From Gentiana macrophylla (Eukaryota > Streptophyta > Magnoliopsida > Gentianales > Gentianaceae), in contig CM047813.1 in assembly GCA_026214975.1 (NCBI GenBank), positions 35,745,871-35,809,870 on the forward strand: a DNA stretch of 64,000 bases, in the 5' to 3' direction. The notes beneath the pieces were generated by a model that was not told where the DNA came from, did not search any database, and saw only the letters and a program-made list of their open reading frames with translations. Position numbers and translations under genes: made by a program. This document shows, piece after piece, positions 43,630 through 54,032 of this stretch. The number at the start of each line of letters is the position of its first letter. The stretch's first letter is position 1.

Positions 43630-44578
43630 TTGAATTCTGTAGAGAACAACATTGCACAAAGTTTGATGTATTTCAAGAGTGCTCATGCAGTTTGGAAAAT
43701 TCCGGCTGCAAGATTTTCTAATGTGGATGGCTTGAGGCTTTCAAATCTTCTTGAAGAGATGCATCTACTAAAGCAAGGTATAGATTCTGCCAATCAATAT
43801 TGCACAAAATTAATGGTTCTGTGGGAAGAAATCAAGACAATCAGACCTATGCCAGTTTGTTCCTGTGATCCTCAATGCCACTGTAATGCTATTAGCACTC
43901 TGATGGATCATATGGAGGCTGAACATGTCAAGAAATTCCTTAAAGGTTTGAGGGATGAATTTGAGCCAATGGTTTCACAGGCAATGCTGATGGTACCTTT
44001 TCCAGAAATCCATGATGCTTTTGCAATGGCCATTAAGTTTGAAAGACATAAGTTATATGTGACTAACGAGGCCAAGAATCAGGATTCGATGGTCTTTTGT
44101 CTCAGAAGAATGGACAAGGGCAAAATCAATCAGTCAGCAGACTATGTTCTGTGACTGCTGCAAATGCCAGACCTAAGAATTCCAAGAAGGTGCAGTGTAG
44201 TTTTTGTGGATTCAATGGTCATACTGAGAGACTTGTTATAAGAAACATGGCTATCCTCCTGGTTTCAAGTTTTTGAAAGAAGAGGAACAGTCAGCAGAAG
44301 AAGATCAGGCCCAAAATGGGTTTGCTGGACCAGGGTTTCCCAATCTTACTGCACAACAACTTGATAAGTTGATGGATCTGTTGAGTTCTGATCCTTCTAG
44401 ACCTGCAGGATTTGCTGTTGGCCAACCTGCTGAGATTGTTACACACTGCTCACATGCTACAGGGACAAGTGATCTAAATTTAGTAAGATCTATGCAATGG
44501 ATCTTGGACTCTAGTGCCACATATCACATTGTAGGATCATTAGATCTATTAAGCAATCCGGCCCAAACCTTCATCTAG
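43630..44578 (+). pseudogene. Copia gag and protease-start remnants
   Basis: 43630-44154 is a long gag piece (SVENNIAQSLMYFKSAHAVWK, LLKQGIDSANQYCTKLMVLWEEI, a CSCDPQCHC cluster, and VKKFLKGLRDEFEPMVSQ). A zinc-knuckle text CSFCGFNGHTE lies at about 44198-44230 and is shifted afterwards. 44273-44578 carries a linker (LTAQQLDKLMDLL) and the protease start WILDSSATYHIVG, where the usual D-S-G-A is changed to D-S-S-A. Confidence 0.82.
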
Positions 44579-44585
44579 TATAAAA

Positions 44586-45999
44586 ATGAGATTACCTAAT
44601 GGAAATAATGTTTCCATTACACAAATAGGACACGTATTTTGCATTCCCGGATTTAAGTATAATCTTTTATTAATCATACAAAAGGTGCCGCTTTTTTTTT
44701 CTTCTGCTAACAAGCGTGTTTTGCAGGACAACAACAAGAAAGTGATCGGTTCAACTGAATTACACAGAGGACTCTATGTCATGGATCATCCAATCACACT
44801 TTCTGATGCCAATGCTGTAGAAAATAAAACTTTGTCTGATAGACTAGATGATGCTCTTTTGTGGCATTACAGACTAGGACACTTGCCAGATAAAAGACTG
44901 CAAGTCATTAGTTCACAGTCTGCTGATGTCAAATTTTGTAATCATGATCTTTGCTATGTCTGTCCTATGGCAATATTAAAGAAAAATCCCTGTACATTAA
45001 GTACAAATGATGTAATGTTGTTTTTGATCTTGTTCATATGTATATTTTGGGTCCTTGAAACAACATACTGTGAATGGACAACAATATTTCGTTACTGTTG
45101 TAGATGATTTTTTTAGATTTACTTGGGTTTTTTCTTATGAGGCATAAATCTGAAGCTTCTGATCTTGTTAAATCCTTTGTTAAATTTGTTTCAACTAAGT
45201 TTCATAAAATTATTAAAGTCATTAGATTTGAAAATGGAGTTGAGCTTCAGCTTTCTGACTTTCATGCTCAGTAGGGCACCATAAATCAGACATCCTGAAC
45301 AAAATGGTGTTGTTGAAAGGAAACATCTGCATTTGCTGAATATTGCCAGAAGTCTGAGGTTCCAGAGTAATTTACCCATTGAGTATTGGTTTTTTTTTTG
45401 CCTTTTACGTGCTGTAAAATTAATTAATGCCACACCCACACCACTGCTGAAGGAAAGCACACCACATTAGGTGCTTTATGGCACTAACCAGACTATTCTG
45501 TGTTTAAAGATTTTGGATGCTTAGTTTTTTCTTGCACACTTACATGACAAAATTTGATTCCAGATGTAGGACATGTGATTATCTTAGAAACTCAAAAACC
45601 TCCAAGGGTGCAATTCTTTTGGACATCACCAACAAAGACATTTTTGTTGCTAGAAATATCCAATTCCATGAGACTTATTTTCCTTTATTTCAACAGGTGT
45701 TAGGCAGAGCTAGATATCTTGTTGATATGCCAGTACCACTACCAATGATGGACAATTTTGATGACATGATGAATGAGTTAGCAGACCAGCCAGACACAGG
45801 GTCACCTGCAGCTGATGCATCTAATGAAGAGCATGCTCCTGTTAGCCAGGCACCTGAGCCCACACAATTCAGAAGATCCACAAGGATAAGGAAATCACCA
45901 ACCTTTTATCAAGGTGGTGCTCATATAGTTCAGCTGACCCCACACCTGCTGAGTGAGGTCATGAATCTAGAAAATCTTTCAGCAGAATATGCCAGATAA
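44586..45999 (+). pseudogene. Copia integrase remnants and integrase-RT linker
   Basis: 44586-45107 contains MRLPNGNNVSITQIGHV and the pre-integrase LWHYRLGHLPDKRLQVI. Core pieces follow out of frame (VVDDFFRFTWVF near 45097-45135; EQNGVVERKH text near 45297-45325). 45517-45999 carries KGAILLDITNKDIFVARNIQFHETYFPL and the pre-RT RRSTRIRKSPTF box. There are several shifts and stops. Confidence 0.8.
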
Positions 46000-46167
46000 T
46001 CAGGATGCTTCCCATGTAAAATAAAGTCTGAGGAATCAAATTTCAATGCAGAGGATGGAACTTTGTTCATTAAGTGAACCGCTGTGGCAAATGCTTCAAA
46101 CCACAAAAAAAAGTGGTGTCCTACTATGAAACATCATGGTGAGACCCAACTCTCGAATTGTTCGATG

Positions 46168-46851
46168 TCATCGCTCAACTACACCTGTTTGTTCTGGTGT
46201 GTGTGGACATGAAACTTGATGTAAAATGCCTTGATGAAGAAAGTGACTAGTTAATTTAGAATTAATAAATTCACCTCCTCCATCGGTGTGGAAATTTTTT
46301 ATTTTCTTGTCAAATTGATTGAAAATGAATTTTTCAAAAGCGATGTAGATATCATAAAAATCAGATTTATGGCACATGGGAAACAACCAGGTGTATTTAG
46401 AATAATCATCGACAAAGCTAGCATAGTATTTATACTTATGAATAGAGACAACCGGGGCAGGTCCCCACAGATCACAATGCACAAGATCAAAAATACTTTG
46501 ACTCGAATGGTTTGATTGCATAAAAGGTAAACGACTCATTTTTCCTAATTGGCAGCTCTCACACATATGAGGTGGCTTGAGTGTGCCTATGACATCAATG
46601 ACACCTTTATTGCGTAACAATTGAATGGCTGAATTTTGCGAATGACCTAAACGTTGGTGCCATACTTCTGCTGAAGAAGATGGTACTTTATTAGAAACAT
46701 GTGCTTCATGATCTTTATTCAAAATGTAGAGATCACCCTTGAGGTTTCCCTTCTGCAAAACTTGACCTGTGTCCTTTGCCTTTACACAAAAGCCATGATT
46801 AGTGAAATCACAATTGACATTATTTTGTCTAGTTAATTGACTAACTGACAT
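46168..46851 (-). pseudogene. Copia pre-integrase and integrase fragment
   Basis: 228 codons open. EVWHQRLGHSQNSAIQLL is the pre-integrase box and CESCQLGKMSRLPF the zinc-binding end. FDLVHCDLWGPAP, FVDDYSKYTWLFPM, FHTDGGGEFIN and CPHTPEQTGVVER are core motifs with the catalytic Asp residues still present. It is truncated shortly after. Confidence 0.88.
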
Positions 46852-47228
46852 TAAATTTTTTTTAATTGTGGGACGAGCAAAACATCACAAACAGAGAGGG
46901 TGCCAGTCTTTTGTGTGTCCTTGAGATCACCTATGCCCTTGATAGCTAATGATGTTCCATCACCTATCAAAACAGAGGTGGTACAAAGATATTTTCTAAG
47001 GTTAGTTAACATACCTTGATTGCTCGTCATGTGGTTGGATGCTCCCGTGTCCATGGTCCATTCTGTTTCGACTAGTGTGTTATCCAAGTGAAGAGCTGCA
47101 AGGGCCTTAGGGATGTCATCATTCTTCTTCTTGGCAGACAACCACCAACAAATCTTAGCAATATGGCCTTTGACGCCACAAAATTGGCAAACTTCGTTTT
47201 TATACACTTCTATTTCCTGAGTGGTCAT
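46851..47228 (-). pseudogene. Copia zinc knuckle and protease fragment
   Basis: CQFCGVKGHIAKICW is a knuckle-like motif with the last Cys kept, and WTMDTGASNHMTSN the protease active-site loop, still D-T-G-A. A run of A/T near 46851-46865 (TTTTTTTAATTG) may be where the frame is lost. Confidence 0.85.
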
Positions 47229-47965
47229 TCATGGGAACTTTTCATACTGGTTGGATCGATTGGGCTGATTCGTAGGCTGCTGAGCTTGGAAACCTCGTCC
47301 ATATGAGGCAAAACTGGGCTCATGATTTGTCATATGATTGTACGTAGGCTGCTGTCTCTCTTGTTTCTGTCCAAAAAATGCCATTTGTGTGCCTGGTATG
47401 TTTTCCACAACATCTGAACTTGAATTAAACCAGCTTCGTCGATGATCAAGGCTTTGTAATTGCGATACCAGCTCAATGTAGGTTGGGCGTGGTGGCTTCA
47501 ACATGGTAGTAGTAAAATGCTCGTATTGTGGTCCCAAGCTAGTTAGAAGATAATATACCTTCTCTGCATCAGGGAGAGGTTTGCCTATGGCTGCTAGGCT
47601 GTCGCATATCTCTTTGAATTTCCTTATGTGTTCGGGGATATTTTGATTTCCCTCCTTTCTGAGGTATGTGATTTGTTGCCTTAAGTTGAATTCCCTTTCT
47701 TGGGAATCTTGAGCATAAGCATTTTTCAATGCTTCCCACACTTGTGTAATTGAATCAAGGCCTATCACTAGCCTAGAGACTCTTCGGATAAAGAGCCTAT
47801 GAGCCAACCTCTTAGAAGTCGATCGGCTTTTTCCAAGCTTGGTACTCTGCAGGTGATTGCCTTTGCGGTTGTGTGTCTGATGCGATTGCATCGAGTGGTT
47901 GTTACTGCATTGTTGGTGCCGAATCCTTTTTTGTTAAATGTTCTACCAGATCTTGGCTCTCTGCT
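47229..47965 (-). pseudogene. Copia gag fragment, N terminus split by a TRIM
   Basis: UBN2-type gag with VWEALKNAYAQDSQEREFNLRQQITYLRKEG, IRKFKEICDSLAAIGKPLPDAEKVYYLLTSLGPQYEHF and a Gln/Asn-rich end. The beginning is in another frame. Text on the far side of the TRIM (about 48221-48300) continues the gag start with SKNYPL. Confidence 0.85.
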
Positions 47966-48220
47966 AAGGCCCCCTCCTCTTATATGGGCTTGGGCCTATG
48001 TTTTCCACATGGTATCGGAGCCACCCTTTATTGTGCAAGTGTTGGGCCTATTTGTTGGCCTTGTGTGCCCGGCCCACACTTGAGGGGGCGTGTTAAAGTG
48101 TCCCACATTGGGAACTTGTGGTTGTTTCACCCACCATATTAAGAGATGAATTTCCCTCACCTCATAACCTAGGTTTTGGCGATGAGGCCCCTCCTCTTAT
48201 ATGGGCTTGGGCCTATGTTT
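47966..48220 (+). mobile_element. Second TRIM, 81-bp interior, 5' LTR truncated
   Basis: The right LTR (48091-48220) starts TGTTAAAGTGTCCCACATTGGG. Its last 40 bp (GGCCCCTCCTCTTATATGGGCTTGGGCCTATG-type) recur at 47966-48009, ending TTTTCCACA. TGGTATCGGAGCC (48010) is the primer site and TTGAGGGGGCG (48080-48090) the purine tract. The interior is only 81 bp, without coding sequence. It lies inside gag of a minus-strand copia element. Confidence 0.78.
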
Positions 48221-48325
48221 CGTCATAGAGGGTAGTTTTTTGAGTTAAGGCGTAGGGTAATGAAGCTCCCTAACTCTTTAATGAAAGAGTGGACATGGCT
48301 GAACTCATAGCAGGCTGTGATACCA

Positions 48326-48658
48326 TGATAAATTTTGCAAATTGAAAGGAAGCTTTATTTAATAAATTGGTTGTACTCTTTCTGATGATGTTTACTACTG
48401 AAGACCTGCAATTTATACAAGATGGTGCGCAGGTATTATCTCACAGAGTTTGAGATAATCCATTCTAAAAAAAATATTCAAACAGAAATATGTCCTATAT
48501 TTTTTATGTAAAATCTCTAAAAGCAAAATTGTCTTTTGAAAATAGTATTCTTTCCTTTAAGATTATGTTTCTTTGCCTTAAAAACATATTTTTAGTAGCT
48601 TGCAGTTGTAGAAGCCTACATTAATGGCTCCAATTAAACCTACACCTCAGAATTCACA
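48326..48658 (-). repeat. 5' LTR of the minus-strand copia element
   Basis: 333 bp; on the plus strand it runs TGATAAATTTTGC to GAATTCACA. The inner end is fixed by the primer site. The outer end is an estimate from the CA end and the C/T-rich tract that follows. Confidence 0.55.
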
Positions 48659-49526
48659 TTTCCCCCCTTTTTTCGAATAAATTAGACCGCGGCCATAACA
48701 GGGCCTTTTCGTGGCCGCAAAGTCGTCAATTTCCCGAAGCAATCTCTGATATTCCTAGTGCTTTGTTCTGCAACCAGACTGTGAGTTCCTCATCTGCAAT
48801 GCAGTTGCGAGGTAAATGCTTGATCGTTTCTATCGGAATTGTGATTTCTATTCAGTGTTTTTAGATCTACAGTTCTTCTTGCTTTAAATCAAAGTAGAAC
48901 CATCATCTATCGCTTGTTTCGTGTTCTCCAAGGTAAAGATTCATTCTTTTCTATCATAAATCTGACGTTAAGTTGTGTTTGTAGGATGTTTTTAAATCGT
49001 TGTAGGGTTGTTTTCTGCTCCTATTTCTTTTTGCAAATCATTAATTCAAGAACACTGGTCATGCTAAGTAAGTAAGTAGGTAAAATATTTTTACAAGTAT
49101 GTGCAAGATATAAATGTGGTAATTAAGATAGGTTTGAACTTGTTTTATACATTATAGAATGTATGCTTTTACTGTAATTATATACTTTATCCTTTTAATT
49201 GTTCTGACAAACAAGATCAAGTAAATTAATGTTATTTCTTTCGATTTCTGGCAAACATGAATATATCTTTTTTGATTTTCTACTCCTTGCTGAGCATGTC
49301 GTCAGTGCCAATTGTTTCCTTTTTGGTTGAGAATGTTTTGCAAGGTTATAAGGAATATGTTAACATCTTAGAAGAGCAAGCATATGATAAATTGTTTATG
49401 TTGTGTTGTGTAAGAGGATTTTGAATTCTGTTCCGAGTATTTTATGAGTTAGTTTGCATCATTGGTTCTATCGAATGCGTTTATGCACCTTTGTGATAAT
49501 GTTAGTTCGCAGACAGACATTAAGTC
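48659..49526. other. Intergenic DNA with a GC-rich hairpin
   Basis: GCGGCCA (48689-48695) and TGGCCGC (48712-48718) form a perfect 7-bp stem with a 16-nt loop. Two AGGTAAA sequences (48809 and 48942) look like splice donors, so this could be leader DNA of an unrecognised transcript. No coding frame is seen. Confidence 0.4.
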
Positions 49527-49534
49527 ATTTTATG

Positions 49535-49970
49535 CAATGTTCTAAAAATCGCTAGGCGAAGACGACGCGCTACAGGGGCGCCTAGGCGGCGCCCAGGCGC
49601 TTTTAGGGTTTTTAGGGTTTTAAGGGGGTTTTAGGGTTTTTAAGGGGGGTTTTAGGGTTTTACGGGGGGTTTTAGGGTTTTATGCCTCTTTCTTGTCTAA
49701 CACTTGGGAAAACTTAGATGTTTGCCCAGATGAAAGTCATGAAACCCTAATTGCCTAGAAGGACCTAAGAGGGCCTAGAAGGGCCTAGGAGCGCCTAGAA
49801 GGGCCTAGGAGCGCCCAGAAGGGCCTAGGAGCGCTAGAGGGCCCGAGCGCCTGAGAAAAATCGCCACACCCTCGTCGCCCGCCAGAAGTCGCAGAGCCAA
49901 GGCGAGACGCCAGGTGCGCTTAGGGCCTGGCGAGCGCCTAGGCGGCCGCCAGGCGATTTTTAGAACATTG
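49535..49970. mobile_element. 436-bp hAT-type MITE with telomere-like and GC-rich internal repeats
   Basis: The ends CAATGTTCTAAAAATCGC and GCGATTTTTAGAACATTG are perfect 18-bp inverted repeats. ATTTTATG flanks both sides (49527-49534 and 49971-49978), the 8-bp duplication of hAT elements. Inside are GCGCCTAGGCG-type palindromes at both ends, three to four TTTTAGGGTTTT(A)-GGGGG units (49608-49682), and a minisatellite of GGGCCTAGGAGCGCCTAGAA units (about 49762-49835). Confidence 0.92.
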
Positions 49971-49978
49971 ATTTTATG

Positions 49979-50619
49979 TGATCGCGAACCCTGCAAGACT
50001 TGGAGGGATAGTTTCCTGAGTTTCAATATTTTTTTCCGCCTAATTATTTTATTACTGTAACGTGACACTATGTTTACGTGAGTTTTAAGAGTTATTTTAA
50101 AAGCCACATTTTAGCACACCGATTTCGGATCCGAGAGTATAATTTTTTTAATTTTCAAAATGGGAATAGAGTTTTTTATTATAAAGAATGCCGAATGATA
50201 TCAAAAAAAAGAAAAAAAAAACCCATGGGAGCAAATGAGTCATCATATCATATTATAAAATACTAGGGGAAAAAAAAAAAAAAAAAAAAAAAAAGGAATA
50301 GCAATAACCGTTTTAATTTCTTGGTGCCAAAGAATCAATTAAATGGTAATGGGAAAAAATCAACATAATTATCACTGATTTACTCCAATATTTACGGGCA
50401 AAATTTGTGCTCCAAAATGCGATTCCGATTCTATGATCTTTTACTTGCTCCTACAGTCCACCCTATTATATGTTTCAACTTAATTGTTTTAATTCTTCGT
50501 CAGTTACGCTCCAAAGTTTTACTATTTCAACAGCTTCCGGTCCTAAACTTATTTTCCGTATTTGATTTGGTTTGATTTGATCAACCAAGAAGAAGCCACA
50601 CAATTCTGCCCAAAAAGAA
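49979..50619 (+). other. Upstream region of the CRF gene
   Basis: AT-rich, with a 26-nt poly-A run at about 50269-50294 that could be a retroposed tail or a simple repeat. No clear TATA box at a convincing distance. The last 100 bp are probably leader. Confidence 0.45.
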
Positions 50620-51627
50620 ATGAATCGCAGTGGTTCTGAATCCATAAAATACACTGTTCATCATAGTACAATATCGAAAATTGAAGAACATCAACCACAG
50701 TACTTAAAGAAGAAGCCTAAAAATGTCAGCAATTCCATTGGTGCAGATGGGGGTGATCAAAATAGGATGCCAAGAATTGTTAGGATACATGTTACAGACT
50801 ATGACGCAACGGATTCATCCAGTGGAGAGGAGGACGATTTTTACCCCAACAAATCTCGTAGTAGACGAAGGATCAAAAAGAAAACGACGGAGATCATAAT
50901 TGAAAAGAATGGTGGGAATAATCCAATCAAGATCAAGAATAAACCAAAAAAGCTGAAACCCAGTGGTGGAGGGGATGATGATGTAGTGAGGAGGAAGTTT
51001 CGGGGCGTAAGACAGCGTCCATGGGGCAAATGGGCTGCAGAGATTCGAGACCCGGTTAGGAAAGCTAGGATTTGGTTAGGTACTTTTAACACAGCAGAAG
51101 AAGCCGCCATTGTTTACGACAGAGAAGCTATTCGAATACATGGCGAAAATGCATTGACCAACATTATTCAGCCGCGTCCCCAAAATAATGCATTGATTGA
51201 TTTCGGGTCATTTTCGAGGTATGTTGCGGGTAAAGAGTTTTTTGAAAACATCAGTTCACCGACATCTGTGTTGATATTCGATGCTAATAAGAGTACTATA
51301 AATCGGGTGGAACCGGAACCAGAAAATAAAAGCAGCAGCAGCAACGATAATGGAATTTGGTCGACGTTTAGTAATAAAACATCGAATGATTATGATTATG
51401 ATGATGATAGTCTCCCTTTGGACCAGTATTTCCTGAATGAAATGTTTGATTTTCGGTCTCCATCGCCATTGATTTACGACACGAAAGAAGGTAATTATAC
51501 AGAAGAAGAAAGTTATTTGGATAATAATACAGTTTCTGAATTTGATGTTGAATTTGGGTTATGGACGTCATCTATGGAGGAGGACTTGAATGAACAATGC
51601 ATTGCAGATCAGTTCTTAGTTTCGTAA
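50620..51627 (+). CDS. CRF: Cytokinin response factor-type AP2/ERF transcription factor
   Basis: 335 residues in a single exon, as usual for this group (ERF group VI). The CRF domain is present as KYTVHHST (10-17) and [22 protein letters not shown] (within 51-72). A basic SRRRIKKK patch (81-88) is a likely nuclear signal. The AP2 domain (about 126-182) has [18 protein letters not shown] and [18 protein letters not shown], with the DNA-contacting Arg and Trp residues kept. SPTSVL (213-218) is the putative phosphorylation motif typical of CRFs. The C-terminal half is acidic and Ser/Asn-rich and may activate transcription. CRFs act in the nucleus downstream of cytokinin signalling and stress; binding to GCC-box DNA is known for the family. 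Frame, start and end are clean. Which CRF orthologue cannot be told. Confidence 0.95.
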   Translation: MNRSGSESIKYTVHHSTISKIEEHQPQYLKKKPKNVSNSIGADGGDQNRMPRIVRIHVTDYDATDSSSGEEDDFYPNKSRSRRRIKKKTTEIIIEKNGGNNPIKIKNKPKKLKPSGGGDDDVVRRKFRGVRQRPWGKWAAEIRDPVRKARIWLGTFNTAEEAAIVYDREAIRIHGENALTNIIQPRPQNNALIDFGSFSRYVAGKEFFENISSPTSVLIFDANKSTINRVEPEPENKSSSSNDNGIWSTFSNKTSNDYDYDDDSLPLDQYFLNEMFDFRSPSPLIYDTKEGNYTEEESYLDNNTVSEFDVEFGLWTSSMEEDLNEQCIADQFLVS

Positions 51628-51727
51628 CGATATCTGTTCCCATTCCCCGCCCCATCCCCCGCCCGCCCCTTCTTGTAGCTCGATTTTGAGGGTTATTTTT
51701 TATTTTTTTTTCTGGGGCGACATGATT

Positions 51728-51936
51728 TGCACCACGTACACTACCTCGATGCAAATACACCAGAACGACCTTTCAAAAGCTGATTTTTGAGTCAATAATC
51801 GACTTTAAAAATGTGGATTCTCATAATTGATTTTTGAAAAATCGATTCTTGACTTAAGAATAAACTTCTCTGAAACGTCGTTTTGATGTGTATTGTAAAA
51901 GTAGTGTGGTGTATCAGTAGAATCGCACTTGGTGCA
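51728..51936 (+). mobile_element. 209-bp MITE in the presumed 3' UTR of the CRF gene
   Basis: The ends TGCACCACGTAC and (complement) TGCACCAAGTGC are imperfect inverted repeats, and GATGCAAATACACC / GATTCTACTGATACACC extend the symmetry. The centre has AAAATCGATT and TCAATAATCGA motifs in both orientations. It begins 100 bp after the CRF stop codon. A diverged relative lies at 37985-38225 in the opposite orientation. Confidence 0.65.
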
Positions 51937-52331
51937 TGTTTTTTTTTTCCTTTGATTTTGAGACATGACCAGTCCTTTTTATTGGTGAATTTCAGTGTAA
52001 GATTAAAGTAAACGTAGTTGTTGATTAATAGAGTAATTAAGGATTAATGTGTTTACCACTGCTGTTCTTCCCTGTATGTATTGTTTATAAATTTTCTCTC
52101 CCGCATCCATCTGTTCTTCTGTTTCTTTCATCCCCGGCTTAATTAATTAATTAATAGTGTCTTTTGTTAACGATTTTGTAAATTAATTTCTTAGCGTTTA
52201 TATTTGTCTTCGTGATCTGATGAAAGAGCTTCTGTCTCTTATAATTGTAATACTGAACAAGGCATATTTTTCGAGTCATCTATCTAATTAGTGTGTCTAG
52301 TGGTAGCTTTGCTAGCTAATTGTATTATTCA

Positions 52332-52489
52332 GGGACCTCGATCCCCGCCGGCGCAAAGTGCACCGCTCCCCCGACAGTGCATCGAATCGGTGTCGTTTCG
52401 ATCCGAAACGACTCCGTCTCGATGCGATCTTAAAAAAAAAAAAAAAAAAAAAAAAACAGTCAAGACGGCGCCGTCGGGGATCTTTTCCC
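52332..52489. mobile_element. 158-bp MITE with internal A25 tract and palindrome
   Basis: Inverted ends GGGA-cctc-GATCCCCGCCGGCGC and GGGA-aaa-GATCCCCGACGGCGC (complement). ATTATTCA flanks both sides (52324-52331 and 52490-52497). Inside, GTCGTTTCG and CGAAACGAC (52392-52400 and 52404-52412) form a perfect 9-bp stem, and a 25-nt A run lies at 52432-52456. The 8-bp duplication suggests a hAT relative. Confidence 0.8.
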
Positions 52490-52497
52490 ATTATTCA

Positions 52498-52688
52498 ATT
52501 CATTTGTAATGATGAAAAAAGGTCACTGTCTTGTGAATATTCGTGTACTTGTTAATTTTGACTTAGAGCTCCCAATTGTGACGACCCTGACCACCACAAC
52601 TCAAATGATTACCTGAGGGGGACAAAGTTTGTGCATATAAATCGCCGATTCTCCCGCCTCAGCTAGCGGTGGTTGGAACTTGGAACAC

Positions 52689-52741
<53 letters not shown>

Positions 52742-52999
52742 GCTTTGGTTTACTACTCTTGAATAATTAAGTAATAAAGATAATTGTTGTAGGAGAAGCT
52801 TTCCTCCTTGTAGAAGAAGAAACTGCAGAAAATTTCACAAGGAATTAATCCAAGGTATCGATGATCTAAATCACATGTAGTGTTTTCTACTCAAAATCTG
52901 GAGATGTTAAGATCATCTAAATATCAATACGTTGTAGAGTTCATGTCATAGGGGCTATGCACAGGTTTTTAAGGCCGGTGTATATATAATAATAGGTTC
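52498..52999. other. Intergenic DNA with an (AT)22 microsatellite
   Basis: The AT run is at 52693-52737. Nothing else is recognisable, and no gene is seen. Confidence 0.6.
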
Positions 53000-53438
53000 C
53001 ACGGGCGGATTCATGGATTTTTTTTTCCAAATGAAGTCACCTGGATTTGTAAAAGCTACATTTTTTTCACGAAAATTTTGTTCGGTGTGTTCCCTAAAAT
53101 TACATTTTCTTTAAACACAAAATGATATTTTTTAACAACAAAACTATATTGTTTTAATACTAATTAAAAAAGGATCACAATGGGATCACGTGACCCAGGG
53201 GCGTATCCATGTGTATCAGTGAGATCCGGAGAATTTTTTAGTATTAAAACAATGTAGTTTTTTATGTTAAAAAGTGTCGTTTTGTTGGTAAAAAAAATGT
53301 AGTTTTAGGCCTCGGTGACCTCACTGTAACAAATTTTTGAATAAAAATGTAGTTTTACGGTTCCGTGACCCCACTGAAAAAAATTTCTGGATCCGCCACT
53401 GACGTGACCCCATCCTACAACACACAGATCCGCCCCTG
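53000..53438. mobile_element. Older hAT-like MITE, host of a nested MITE
   Basis: The ends CACGGGCGGATTCATG and (complement) CAGGGGCGGATCTGTG are similar. The flanking octamers do not match, so the boundaries are approximate. It is interrupted at 53196-53401. Confidence 0.55.
53196..53401. mobile_element. 206-bp hAT-type MITE nested in another MITE
   Basis: The ends CAGGGGCGTATCCA and (complement) CAGTGGCGGATCCA are flanked by a perfect 8-bp duplication ACGTGACC (53188-53195 and 53402-53409). The interior has repeated AATGTAGTTTT motifs and a duplicated GGT-C-GTGACC-CACTG phrase. Confidence 0.88.
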
Positions 53439-53759
53439 GTTCTGCATGACCCATCAGATTCAACGGGCCTCACCGGCACTGAGAGAATCTAGATTAAGAT
53501 TATTCCATGAACTAACAAGTAGCAAATAAGAAAATAATATACTAACACCAATTAATCATGACGATCATATTAGTTCCCAAACATGCATATGCTACAAATT
53601 GCAGGGGATATATGTCTGTTTAAATAATTATGTCAAACCCAGATTGCATGTAATATCGGTGTAAGTAATCTTATTGAAATTGAAGAAATGATTCTCTATC
53701 GATCCAAGAAAAAAAATACATTTGGCGGCCGAAGAAGCGAAGAAGGAAGTTATCAGTTA

Positions 53760-54032
53760 TCAATGCCACAGGAAGGTTCCCATAGCAAACTTCCTTTTGT
53801 GGTTAACATCTCCGGTGGTTGCCGGCAATCCATACTGGGCAAGAATGCAATCCAGTTTCCATTCCGGCATAGTCTCGTAGTCAAGCTTCGTATACCTCGG
53901 ATAGTGCAGTGGCATTTGGAACCAATTACACCCATCTTTATTAATGGCATGTTTCCCAATACTCGACCCTCCAATTGCACCACTACTCCTTACACTATTC
54001 TCATCACCTGCTGCTCTTGCCATCATCTCCAT
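53760..54032 (-). CDS. DUF7722-type small plant protein
   Basis: 90 residues in one exon on the minus strand. The C-terminal two-thirds carries the conserved signature WFQMPLHYPRYTKLDYETMP, then EWKLDCILAQYGLP and KRKFAMGTFLW. I recognise this as the plant DUF7722 family of short proteins of unknown function. The N terminus (MEMMARAAGDENSVRSSG) is variable, and no signal peptide or membrane segment is seen. ATG at 54032 is the first in frame after the promoter region. The frame is intact. Name and function are unknown. Confidence 0.82.
   Translation of the reverse strand: MEMMARAAGDENSVRSSGAIGGSSIGKHAINKDGCNWFQMPLHYPRYTKLDYETMPEWKLDCILAQYGLPATTGDVNHKRKFAMGTFLWH

Larger units (their letters stand above)
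43116..46109 (+). mobile_element. Ty1/copia element, 3'-truncated after integrase
   Basis: The 255-bp 5' LTR (43116-43370, TGTTTGAG...CTACA) has TATAAATA at 43258-43265 and is followed directly by the primer site TGGTATCAGAGC. Gag, knuckle, protease-like and integrase remnants follow to about 46000. Reverse transcriptase, RNase H and the 3' LTR are missing. At about 46110 it abuts a minus-strand copia element. Confidence 0.82.
46110..48658 (-). mobile_element. Ty1/copia element on minus strand, truncated in integrase, with TRIM insertion
   Basis: The 5' LTR (48326-48658) and the primer site (complement TGGTATCACAGCC, 48313-48325) are followed on the minus strand by gag, zinc knuckle, protease, pre-integrase and integrase to about 46115, where the element breaks off. 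The gag start is split by a TRIM (47966-48220). Reverse transcriptase and 3' LTR are absent. Confidence 0.8.

Noticed and set aside
50620..51627. DREB or other AP2 subgroup for the ERF gene
   Set aside because: The N-terminal CRF motifs and SPTSVL, together with the AP2 details, fit the CRF group.
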